Assembly (NCBI RefSeq): GCF_900639875.1
Contig: NZ_CAAAIA010000002.1
Location: 124,001-188,000, forward strand
Length of the DNA: 64,000 bases
Origin: Legionella impletisoli
GTDB lineage: Bacteria; Pseudomonadota; Gammaproteobacteria; Legionellales; Legionellaceae
Reading direction: 5' to 3'
In this document: in pieces, positions 1 through 7,676 of the stretch
Layout of the letters: the number at the start of each line of letters is the position of its first letter
Numbering within the stretch: position 1 is the stretch's first letter
Made by a program: the position numbers and the translations under genes
The notes under the pieces: model-generated
What the model was told of the DNA's origin: nothing
The model's input: the letters and a program-made list of their open reading frames with translations, nothing else
The model's database searches: none

Positions 1-695
1 ATATTCATGACTAGGGTTGTTTTACCCATAGAGGGACGACCTGCGACAATAATCAAATCAGACTTCTGTAATCCTGAGGTCATTTCATCTAAATCTTGTA
101 AACCGGTAGGAAGCCCTGTAATGGTCTCATCGCTATGATAAAGTTCATCAATCCGTTCAACAGCACGAACTAAAATGGATTTAATGGCTTCTGGTCCACC
201 TTCACTTGCGGTTTGCTCGGCAATGGCAAACACTTTGGTTTCAGCATAATCTAATAGCTCAGGCACCTCACGACCAAGTGGGTTATAAGCTGAATCAGCA
301 ATTTCATTTGCAACGTTAATGAGCTGGCGTTGAACAGATTTTTCGCGAACGATATCTGCATAAGCTGAAATATTCGCCACACTAGGTGTATTATTGGCTA
401 ACTCAAAAAGATACGCTTCTCCGCCAGCTTGATCCAGAACATCAAGACTTTTTAATGTATCGAGCAGGGTTACTACATCAAAAGGTTGGGTTTTACTCGC
501 TAAGTCACTAATGGCACGATATAGAATACGGTGTTCAGTACGGTAAAAATCGGTTTCACACAACTTCGAACTAATTTTATCCCAAGCTTGATTTTCTAAC
601 ATCACCCCGCCAATGATAGCTTGCTCTGCTTCAATGGAATGGGGCGGGCGCTTTAAAGGATCAGTAGATTGTTTACGTGTTTTGAGTTCGACCAT
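1..695 (-). CDS. dnaB: Replicative DNA helicase DnaB (5' part only)
   Basis: This is the hexameric helicase that unwinds DNA ahead of the replisome; the gene runs off the left edge, so only about 231 N-terminal codons are visible. Translation of the minus strand from ATG at 695 gives a typical DnaB N-terminal domain (PPHSIEAEQAIIGGVML), the linker, and then the start of the RecA-like ATPase with the Walker A motif GRPSMGKT near the window edge. The start is chosen because the family's conserved N-terminus follows within about 15 residues. The next gene upstream is the DUF2147 gene on the same strand, separated by an unusual paired heptamer array. The C-terminal ATPase core is not visible, so intactness cannot be judged. 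Confidence 0.95.
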   Translation of the reverse strand, partial: MVELKTRKQSTDPLKRPPHSIEAEQAIIGGVMLENQAWDKISSKLCETDFYRTEHRILYRAISDLASKTQPFDVVTLLDTLKSLDVLDQAGGEAYLFELANNTPSVANISAYADIVREKSVQRQLINVANEIADSAYNPLGREVPELLDYAETKVFAIAEQTASEGGPEAIKSILVRAVERIDELYHSDETITGLPTGLQDLDEMTSGLQKSDLIIVAGRPSMGKTTLVMN

Positions 696-753
696 GGTGC
701 GTCTATAACAAGATTAAAGGGTCTATTTTATAGGGGATTGTAGTAAATGCAAT

Positions 754-865
754 GGGGTCAGGGGTCAGGGGTCAGGGGTCAGGGGTCAGGAGTCAGGAGT
801 CAGGCTAGACCTGAAACCTGAAACCTGAAACCTGAAACCTGAAATCTGATACCTGATACCTGATT
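754..865. repeat. Paired heptamer tandem arrays in inverted arrangement
   Basis: Seven tandem copies of GGRGTCA (754-802; five GGGGTCA, then two GGAGTCA) are followed after a short spacer by eight tandem copies of CCTGAWA or close variants (810-865). The unit core TCAGG of the first array is the reverse complement of CCTGA in the second, so the arrays are inverted relative to each other and could fold into a long hairpin. The last unit runs into the stop codon of the DUF2147 gene (stop at 864-866). The array lies between that stop and the dnaB start on the same strand, so it could act as a terminator or attenuator. Slipped-strand copy-number change is likely. Confidence 0.9.
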
Positions 866-1295
866 ACTTACGAACCCAAACTTGGGTTCTACCTAACATA
901 GACATACCGACGTATCCACGTACATACAATTTATTCCCTTTTACCGTAATCTTGGCGTTGTATATCTTGCCGGATTTAGGATCAAGAATTTTACCGCCAG
1001 TCCAGGTGCTCTCATTTTTTTTCTCTAATCCCCAGAGGAATTGTAATCCTTTAATGGGTTTATCTTTAAATTGACCAGGACATTTGCTGCATTTTCCGGT
1101 ATCGCCCTCTTGTTTATAAACGTTAACAACGCTTCCCGTTAACTTCCCTCCAGACTCAGACAATCTCACTACCGAACGAGGCTTACCTGTTTTATCATCG
1201 ATGGTTGTCCACAATCCTTCAACTGATGCCGCAAATGCAAAAGGAATATATAAAACAGTTAGAACAGCAATTAACAATCGGCGCCCAAATCTCAT
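864..1295 (-). CDS. Secreted DUF2147 family protein
   Basis: A protein of about 143 residues with an N-terminal signal peptide (MRFGRRLLIAVLTVLYIPFAFA) and a mature part matching DUF2147 proteins: it opens with VEGLWTTIDDKTGKPRS and ends with a small beta-rich domain (GYVGMSMLGRTQVWVR). The family is exported or periplasmic and has no established activity. The reading frame extends upstream to 1394, but ATG at 1295 is preferred because GGAG sits a few bases upstream and the signal peptide then lies at the N-terminus. The stop codon overlaps the heptamer array. Two cysteines (CSKC) could form a disulfide or bind metal. Function is unknown. Confidence 0.8.
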   Translation of the reverse strand: MRFGRRLLIAVLTVLYIPFAFAASVEGLWTTIDDKTGKPRSVVRLSESGGKLTGSVVNVYKQEGDTGKCSKCPGQFKDKPIKGLQFLWGLEKKNESTWTGGKILDPKSGKIYNAKITVKGNKLYVRGYVGMSMLGRTQVWVRK

Positions 1296-1438
1296 TGTAG
1301 TTCTCCATAGGTTGAATAGAAACCGTAGAAAAGAATATGTTAAGTAAGTAAGATTTGCAATGAGCCAACTCAGAGATTTTCCAAGCTTTCTCATCTCATG
1401 GCATAAGGTATGGAAGAAGAAATAGCCGTGAATTAGAC

Positions 1439-3616
1439 CTATCCCAACGGTGCAAAAAAAGCTTCAATTTCTTGTTCTGTAAAACGCATTGTTCCTGCTG
1501 CTTTATTCGCTAAGATTCCTTCAACTAATTGGCGTTTATTTTCTTGCATCGTTAGTATAGCTTCTTCGACCGTTCCTGAAGTAATTAACTTATATACGAA
1601 CACAGGATTCTCCTGACCAATGCGATGACTTCTGTCCGTAGCTTGGTCTTCAACCGCAGGGTTCCACCAAGGATCGTAATGAATGACCGTATCAGCCTGG
1701 GTTAAATTTAATCCCGTCCCCCCTGCTCTCAAACTGATCAAGAAGATAGATGCTTTTCCTTCTTGAAATTGTCTAACCAATTCCATTCGATTTTGCGTTT
1801 GACCCGTAAGTTTCAAATATTCATAGTGTTTCGCTTGTAGTGCTTGTTCAATTAAGGCAAGCATCGAGGTAAACTGCGAAAAAATCAAAACCCGCCTTCC
1901 TTCATCCATTAAATTTTCAAGAATTGTGAATAAAGCATCCATTTTTGCAGAATGTCCATAAGCCACCCTGGCTTCAGGTAGCGATAAAAGCCTGGGATCA
2001 CAACAAACTTGTCTTAATTTCAATAACGCATCCAGCAAAATGATTTGGCTGCGGCCAATTCCTTGCGCGGCAATTGCATCGCGTACTTTTTTCTCCATCA
2101 ACAAGCGAATGGCTTCATACAGATCACGTTGAGGCCCGGTTAATTCGATGGTATAGGTGGTTTCTGTTTTGGGAGGAAGCTCTTTTGCAACCAAGCCTTT
2201 TGTGCGACGCAATAAAAACGGTTGCAGCCTGGCCGCCAACAATTTCTGACGTTCAAGATCACCCTCTTTTTCAATTGGATTTTTGAAGTATTGACGAAAC
2301 TGACGCACTGTTCCGAGTAAGCCAGGCATTAGAAAATTGAATAAGGACCACAACTCGCCTAGATGATTCTCTAACGGAGTCCCTGTCAAGCATAAACGGT
2401 GCTTCGCTTTAAGTTGTTGAATAATTTGCGTCGTTTTTGTCCGCGCGTTTTTGATAAATTGCGCTTCATCTAAAATAAGATAATAAAAGAAATAATTTAA
2501 AAATCTTGTCTTATCTCGCTGAATCAAACCGTACGTTGAAATCACCACATCATAATGGTGGAATTCATCTTCATGACGAGAAGAACCATGAAAAACCAAC
2601 ACTCGCAAGCCTGGTGTAAATCGTTTTGCTTCCTCGTACCAGTTTCCAACGAGACTTGTAGGAGCAATGATTAAACAAGCTTGGTTTAGCCGCCCTTGTT
2701 CTTTTTCTAATTGCAACAAAGTCAAAGTTTGTATGGTCTTTCCCAACCCCATATCATCTGCTAGAACACCACCAAATTGATTTTCGCGCAAACATGAAAG
2801 CCAATTTAGTCCTTGCTTTTGATAGGGGCGAAGCTTTGCGATTAAACCGTTAGGAAGGGGTACGTCAGGGATCTGATTTAAATTTGATAGCTGTAAAAGA
2901 GACTGTCGTAACGCGTTTGTTCCCATCCAACGCGAGGTGGTTACATCCAACGCCTGCTCAGCTTCTATCATTAATAGAAGCTGATGCGATTTGAGTTTAA
3001 GAGATTCTTCTGCTGAAGTAGCACAATAATGTAAAAGCAATTGTAGCAGCGGTTTTATACGTCCCATAGTGATTTTTAAACTTTTACCCTGAACCAAAGG
3101 CAATTTGAGTTCCATTTTGTCTGAAAGACTTTCTAAAGTCTTTGTATCCCATCGGCTGATTAAATCCACCACAATTGGAACGATATTCACCCTCTTTCCA
3201 TCGATCAAAAGGCCTAATTGATAAGAGAAAAGCGATTGATTTGACGTATCTAAGGTTGAAAACCATTCAAAATCATCCGCTTCAAGAATTTTATCTTCCT
3301 TAAAATACGATGTAGTGGATGGAGTAGGTTGATTTTTGCCATTCAATTCTTTTGCTTGAATAGCAAGAAGAGCGGCTGCGGCATGGACGCAGTTTTTTTG
3401 AGTGGTGCAATTGCATAGAGCAGGAACTTTAGGCCAATTTTTTAAATCGATGTGGACATTATAAATCTGGTTTGAAGCGCCCTTAACCCGCGCTTTAATT
3501 AATCCATCACTCAAACGGACATTCAACACAAACCCATGAGTCTGATATTCGTGGCTCTGGCTTAAAACGAAAGGAGAAAAGACTTCCGCCATGCGTGATA
3601 TTGCAGTGTTCAACAT
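1439..3616 (-). CDS. SNF2-family helicase with SWIM zinc finger
   Basis: A 725-residue DEAD/H-type ATPase of the SNF2 (HepA-like) family. An N-terminal SWIM-type zinc finger is visible as CNCTTQKNCVHAAAA near residue 70. The SNF2 N-terminal ATPase half carries Walker A DMGLGKT and the DEAQ box, and the C-terminal helicase half contains SQFTSMLALIEQ, LRAGGTGLNLT and the arginine-finger region DRSHRIGQ. Such proteins translocate on DNA or remodel protein-DNA complexes; the exact bacterial role is not established. It is monocistronic and divergent from nadE, with about 180 bp of shared upstream DNA. Length and motifs suggest an intact enzyme. Confidence 0.9.
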   Translation of the reverse strand: MLNTAISRMAEVFSPFVLSQSHEYQTHGFVLNVRLSDGLIKARVKGASNQIYNVHIDLKNWPKVPALCNCTTQKNCVHAAAALLAIQAKELNGKNQPTPSTTSYFKEDKILEADDFEWFSTLDTSNQSLFSYQLGLLIDGKRVNIVPIVVDLISRWDTKTLESLSDKMELKLPLVQGKSLKITMGRIKPLLQLLLHYCATSAEESLKLKSHQLLLMIEAEQALDVTTSRWMGTNALRQSLLQLSNLNQIPDVPLPNGLIAKLRPYQKQGLNWLSCLRENQFGGVLADDMGLGKTIQTLTLLQLEKEQGRLNQACLIIAPTSLVGNWYEEAKRFTPGLRVLVFHGSSRHEDEFHHYDVVISTYGLIQRDKTRFLNYFFYYLILDEAQFIKNARTKTTQIIQQLKAKHRLCLTGTPLENHLGELWSLFNFLMPGLLGTVRQFRQYFKNPIEKEGDLERQKLLAARLQPFLLRRTKGLVAKELPPKTETTYTIELTGPQRDLYEAIRLLMEKKVRDAIAAQGIGRSQIILLDALLKLRQVCCDPRLLSLPEARVAYGHSAKMDALFTILENLMDEGRRVLIFSQFTSMLALIEQALQAKHYEYLKLTGQTQNRMELVRQFQEGKASIFLISLRAGGTGLNLTQADTVIHYDPWWNPAVEDQATDRSHRIGQENPVFVYKLITSGTVEEAILTMQENKRQLVEGILANKAAGTMRFTEQEIEAFFAPLG

Positions 3617-3796
3617 GCTATAACCTGGGGTTTGGCCAAATGCTCTAAAGCCTTAGGGAATGAAAATCTCATATCTTCATTGACAAAAGGATCTATATTA
3701 CCAAATTTTTACTTGTTTTTCAGTAAAACCATGCGCTAGCGCTTAAGTTTGGTATACAATGCATTATTTTCAAATGTCCTTTTATAAAATTAGACT

Positions 3797-5395
3797 ATGC
3801 AAAACCGTTTAAACGTGTTGATGGCCCAAATTAACCCAACCGTCGGTGCCATTACTGAAAATACTAATAAAATAATTGACTGTATTCATAAAAATCAGAA
3901 AGAACATGATCTCATTGTATTTCCCGAGCTTGCTTTAACCGGTTATCCACCTGAAGATTTGCTACTTCGAGGGGAGCTATTTCAACGCATTGAAGAGGCA
4001 CTAAAACGAATCCAGAATCATACTAAAGCGTGTTTTGTTATCGTAGGTCATCCTTCAAAAGAACATGATCTTTGTTATAACTCCGCTACCATTTTTCATA
4101 ATCAAACCCAATTAAAACGCTATCATAAACAAACGTTGCCCAACTACGGTGTGTTTGATGAAAAACGTTATTTTTCAGCTGGAAAGCCAGATGTTTGTAT
4201 CTTCAACGTTAAAAACTATCATATTGCACTATGCATTTGCGAAGATCTATGGAGCGAAGGTCCAATTGAACGAAATATAAAAGAAGGTTGTGATATTCTA
4301 CTTTGTATTAATGCATCTCCCTTTGATTATGAAAAATATGATCGTCGCAAAAAATTAGTTCAAAAATATGCCCAAAAAGGCCCTATTATAATTTATGTAA
4401 ACCAAGTGGGTGGCCAAGATGAACTGGTTTTTGATGGACAATCGTTTGCGATGAACCCTAACGGTGAGATTACCGCCCTTGCTCCAGCGTTTAAGGAAAC
4501 CTACTCTACCGTTACGATTGAAGGTCAAAACGTTAACGGCGCAATATCCCCGCTTCTGCCAGAAGAAGCATTAATTTATGAGGCGCTGGTATGTGGCCTT
4601 AAGGATTACATTCATAAAAATCATTTTCCCGGGGTGATTCTTGGATTATCAGGAGGAATTGATTCTGCACTCACACTAGCCATCGCAGTGGATAGCTTAG
4701 GTAAAGAACGAGTACACGCCGTGATGATGCCTTCACGATTTACCGCTTCGATGAGTTCTGAAGATGCGTTAAAGCAATTAAATGATATGGGAGTTTCATA
4801 CACCACACTACCCATTGAAAATACCTTTAAGGTCATTCTGGAGACGTTAGCCCCTTCATTTCAAGGGTTAAAAAAAGATACGACCGAAGAAAATATTCAA
4901 GCAAGAATTCGTGGGCTTTTCCTAATGGCTTTATCCAATAAAACGGGAAACATGGTGTTAACCACAAGCAATAAAAGCGAAACCGCCGTTGGGTATTCTA
5001 CTATATACGGGGATATGGTTGGTGGACTTGCCGTTTTAAAAGATGTTTATAAAACCCAAATCTATAAACTGGCGCGATACCGAAACAAGCAATCTCATGT
5101 GATTCCTGAGCGTGTTTTAGTAAGACCTCCGTCCGCTGAACTTTCCGAAAATCAAACCGATCAAGACACATTGCCAGAATATGATATTCTAGATGCCATT
5201 GTAACGCTCTATATGGAACAAAATAAAAGCGCTGAAGACATTATAACCAAAGGCTATCCATCGGAGGTGGTTTACCGGATTATAAAGATGATTAAACAAA
5301 ATGAATACAAACGCCGCCAATCAGCTCCTGGGATCAAAATCACCCCACGTTCGTTTGACCGCGACTGGCGATACCCCATCACGAATCATTTTTAG
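3797..5395 (+). CDS. nadE: Glutamine-dependent NAD+ synthetase
   Basis: Catalyses the last step of NAD biosynthesis, amidating deamido-NAD with ammonia from glutamine. The 532-residue two-domain form has an N-terminal nitrilase-fold amidase with the expected Glu-Lys-Cys triad (E44 in FPELALTGYPPEDLL, K111 in YHKQTLPNYG, C148 in CICEDLW). The C-terminal synthetase domain has the PP-loop GLSGGIDSA near residue 283 and the conserved KSETAVGYSTIYGD and PPSAELSENQTD segments. ATG at 3797 gives a normal family N-terminus. The gene is divergent from the SNF2 helicase and followed by a 215-bp gap before the outer membrane protein pair. Confidence 0.97.
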   Translation: MQNRLNVLMAQINPTVGAITENTNKIIDCIHKNQKEHDLIVFPELALTGYPPEDLLLRGELFQRIEEALKRIQNHTKACFVIVGHPSKEHDLCYNSATIFHNQTQLKRYHKQTLPNYGVFDEKRYFSAGKPDVCIFNVKNYHIALCICEDLWSEGPIERNIKEGCDILLCINASPFDYEKYDRRKKLVQKYAQKGPIIIYVNQVGGQDELVFDGQSFAMNPNGEITALAPAFKETYSTVTIEGQNVNGAISPLLPEEALIYEALVCGLKDYIHKNHFPGVILGLSGGIDSALTLAIAVDSLGKERVHAVMMPSRFTASMSSEDALKQLNDMGVSYTTLPIENTFKVILETLAPSFQGLKKDTTEENIQARIRGLFLMALSNKTGNMVLTTSNKSETAVGYSTIYGDMVGGLAVLKDVYKTQIYKLARYRNKQSHVIPERVLVRPPSAELSENQTDQDTLPEYDILDAIVTLYMEQNKSAEDIITKGYPSEVVYRIIKMIKQNEYKRRQSAPGIKITPRSFDRDWRYPITNHF

Positions 5396-5447
5396 CGCTT
5401 AGTAAGCATACTTACCTTTGCCCCAGCTCTTACTAGTCCTTAGTGAA

Positions 5448-5528
5448 ACTGAACTTCAAAAGAGAATAACAATTCCCGCCCCGAAAGTTCAGTGCAGGCA
5501 AGGTCTATCTTAGAGTTGGGCAGGAATT
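5448..5528 (+). other. Interleaved inverted repeats, possible structured leader
   Basis: Two inverted repeats overlap in an interleaved order between nadE and the outer membrane protein pair. ACTGAACTT at 5448-5456 can pair with AAGTTCAGT at 5485-5493. AATTCCCGCCC at 5471-5481 lies inside that loop and can pair (10 of 11 positions) with GGGCAGGAATT at 5518-5528. The stems could form a pseudoknot or two alternative folds in the 5' leader of the 5611 gene, or the region may simply be the nadE 3' end. No known RNA family is recognised. Confidence 0.3.
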
Positions 5529-5610
5529 ATTAAGAGGGAACTTTAAGCTTGCAAAAAAAAGCCAAATCGATAACATTGAGGTAATAAAAAAATAATAAAC
5601 AAGGAGTGTC

Positions 5611-6249
5611 ATGCGAATCGCTTTAATCTCTGCGGCTATAATAGCAAATACTGCTGCGGGAGCCGCAACACCAATTGATGGGTTATATTCCAGCGTATTT
5701 GGTGGATATACTTATATACCAAACAATATCAGCGTTACAAGCCAGGGTTTAACTCGCACGGATGCAGACTATCAAAGTGGGTTTAACGCAGGTGGCAGCA
5801 TTGGGTTTAAAAGCAACCCCCTTCGTTATGAGGGCCAACTGACTTATTTGTCAGCCAATTTAAATAAATTCAGAGTAAACGGCACTGAGCAAACTGGTGT
5901 AGCTGGATATTCTAATGCCATTTTAGCCATGGCAAACGTTTATTATGATATCCCTCCAATTCTTGAACCTATCCAGCCGTTTTTAGGCGTGGGCTTAGGT
6001 TACGCTTGGGTTCATGCAAAATTAAAAAGCTCAGGTCCAGGAGCGACTACGGCTTACGAAGGATCTAATAGTGTGTTTGCTTATCAGGCATTGGGTGGAT
6101 TAACTTATAATTTTGCTGAAAATTATGCCTTAAATCTTGGCTATCGCTACGTCGGAACAGAACGCCCTGATGACCTAGGGAAAGTCTTTCAAGCGCATCT
6201 AGCGTATTTGGAAGTAGTCTATCGCTTTAATGAAGTTTTCTATAAGTAA
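5611..6249 (+). CDS. Small outer membrane beta-barrel protein
   Basis: A 212-residue exported protein with a short signal peptide ending near AAGAAT. The mature sequence alternates aromatic and glycine residues typical of an OmpA/OmpW-size eight-stranded barrel (GLYSSVFGGYTYIP, FLGVGLGYAWVHA, LGYRYVGTE) and ends in aromatic-rich YLEVVYRF. A good ribosome binding site (AAGGAG) precedes ATG 5611. It is followed after 13 bases by a second barrel protein of related design; both begin their mature part with a PxxGLY motif (PIDGLYSS here, PMNGLYAG in the neighbour), suggesting an old duplication. Exact family and ligand are unknown; surface exposure is inferred. Confidence 0.8.
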   Translation: MRIALISAAIIANTAAGAATPIDGLYSSVFGGYTYIPNNISVTSQGLTRTDADYQSGFNAGGSIGFKSNPLRYEGQLTYLSANLNKFRVNGTEQTGVAGYSNAILAMANVYYDIPPILEPIQPFLGVGLGYAWVHAKLKSSGPGATTAYEGSNSVFAYQALGGLTYNFAENYALNLGYRYVGTERPDDLGKVFQAHLAYLEVVYRFNEVFYK

Positions 6250-6262
6250 AGGATTTAATGTT

Positions 6263-6985
6263 ATGAAGCAGTATGGTTTGTTTGGCGTGGCCTTATTATC
6301 TCTAAGCACCTCCACAGCGCTTGCAGTAAATCCAATGAATGGGTTATATGCTGGTGTTATCTTAGGTGGAAGTTATGCTCCGAAGGGAACCATTAATTTC
6401 AACGCCCCAGTAACTCCTAATAGTACTTCCTGTTCCAGTAGTGCTTCTTGTACCCCAGCCAGCGGGACATTAGCATATAGTGGTTATGGAAATATTGGGG
6501 GTCAAATTGGAGGCCGGTATAATCAGTTCCGTGTTGAGCTGGAGCCAGTAGTGAACTATAACCCCTACCAAAAAATCACAGTTGGCACGACCAAATATAC
6601 CAGTCCTAAATCTAGTACCGCATTGCGCTTGAAAGGCAGCACGACCACTGCGGCTTTGATGCTCAATGCCTTTTATGACTTCTACACTCCCCAAAGCCAA
6701 ACTGACTTCGTTCCTTATGTAGGGGCAGGCATTGGTTATGCAAATGTAGATAACAGCATTCAATTTTACTGTAATAACGTGACAATCCCCTGCACGCAAC
6801 TTTCGGAAAGCACGCATTCTGCTGCTGTACAGGGAATTGTCGGAGCGGCCTATTTTATGGATGATTTCACCTGGTTTGGGTTAGATTATCGTTATATTAC
6901 TACTCAAAAAGTGAATATCATGACCTCTCGAGTTGAAGTCCATACCATTAATTTATCATTTAACGGCATGTTTTATTGTGCTTAA
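6263..6985 (+). CDS. Outer membrane beta-barrel protein, paralog of upstream gene
   Basis: About 240 residues with signal peptide MKQYGLFGVALLSLSTSTALA and a predicted barrel (NGLYAGVILGGSYAP, VPYVGAGIGYANVD, WFGLDYRYITTQ). Two cysteine pairs (CSSSASC and CNNVTIPC) could form disulfides in surface loops. The frame is open from 6230, but ATG at 6263 is preferred because it gives a normal signal peptide and AAAGGA lies upstream; starting at 6230 would overlap the preceding gene. It is probably co-transcribed with that gene and perhaps with rpe downstream. Function unknown. Confidence 0.8.
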   Translation: MKQYGLFGVALLSLSTSTALAVNPMNGLYAGVILGGSYAPKGTINFNAPVTPNSTSCSSSASCTPASGTLAYSGYGNIGGQIGGRYNQFRVELEPVVNYNPYQKITVGTTKYTSPKSSTALRLKGSTTTAALMLNAFYDFYTPQSQTDFVPYVGAGIGYANVDNSIQFYCNNVTIPCTQLSESTHSAAVQGIVGAAYFMDDFTWFGLDYRYITTQKVNIMTSRVEVHTINLSFNGMFYCA

Positions 6986-6996
6986 GCAGAGTTCGT

Positions 6997-7650
6997 ATGC
7001 GCTATAAAATTTTACCGTCTATTCTTTCCGCAGATATGATGCATTTGGCTGATGAAGTCCATGCGGTGATTAAAGGCGGAGCTGACATGATTCATTTTGA
7101 TGTAATGGATAATCACTATGTTCCGAATCTAACGTTTGGTCCTATCATTTGCAAACAAATGAGACAACAGTTTAAAACGATTCCTATTGATGTTCATTTA
7201 ATGGTTTCGCCAGTCGATGAACTGATTCAAGAATTTGCAAAAGTGGGTGCAACGCGACTCAGTATCCACCCTGACGCAACCATTCACCTGGATCGCAGTT
7301 TACAACAGATAAAGGAAATGGGCTGCGAAGCGGGCTTGGTTTTAAACCCATCAACCTCCATAGATTGGTTAACTTGGTGTGCCCATCGACTCGATTTTGT
7401 TTTAGTGATGACGGTAAATCCAGGTTTTGGTGGCCAAAATCTTATTCCCGAGGTCATTGATAAAATCAAAACGATTCATGACACCTATCCTAATTTACCA
7501 ATCGGTGTGGATGGGGGAATTAGTAAAAAAAATATTGCTCAACTTGCTGCTGCGGGTGCTAGCCAGTTTGTTGCAGGTTCTGCTATATTTAATACAACCG
7601 ATTATGCGAGCACCATCCAAGATCTTCGTGCACAACTGAATGGTGTTTAA
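6997..7650 (+). CDS. rpe: Ribulose-phosphate 3-epimerase
   Basis: Interconverts ribulose 5-phosphate and xylulose 5-phosphate in the pentose phosphate pathway (TIM barrel, metal-dependent). Family landmarks are PSILSADMMHLADEV at the N-terminus, the metal-binding segments HFDVMDNHYVPNLTFGP and DVHLMV, VLVMTVNPGFGGQ, and the C-terminal phosphate loop GVDGGIS followed by AGSAIF. The frame is open from 6976, but ATG at 6997 gives the standard start (MRYKILPSILSAD) and avoids overlap with the outer membrane gene ending at 6985. Length of 217 residues is typical. Sits 11 bases after the barrel protein gene. Confidence 0.97.
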   Translation: MRYKILPSILSADMMHLADEVHAVIKGGADMIHFDVMDNHYVPNLTFGPIICKQMRQQFKTIPIDVHLMVSPVDELIQEFAKVGATRLSIHPDATIHLDRSLQQIKEMGCEAGLVLNPSTSIDWLTWCAHRLDFVLVMTVNPGFGGQNLIPEVIDKIKTIHDTYPNLPIGVDGGISKKNIAQLAAAGASQFVAGSAIFNTTDYASTIQDLRAQLNGV

Positions 7651-7676
7651 TACACAACCCTACTTATCCTCAAATC

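Noticed and set aside
754-865. Could the heptamer arrays be a small CRISPR?
   Set aside because: Units are contiguous 7-mers without spacers; two inverted tandem arrays, not repeat-spacer structure.
3680-3708. TTGACA upstream of nadE as a promoter
   Set aside because: The sequence 17 bases downstream (AAATTT) is a poor -10; not supported enough to annotate.
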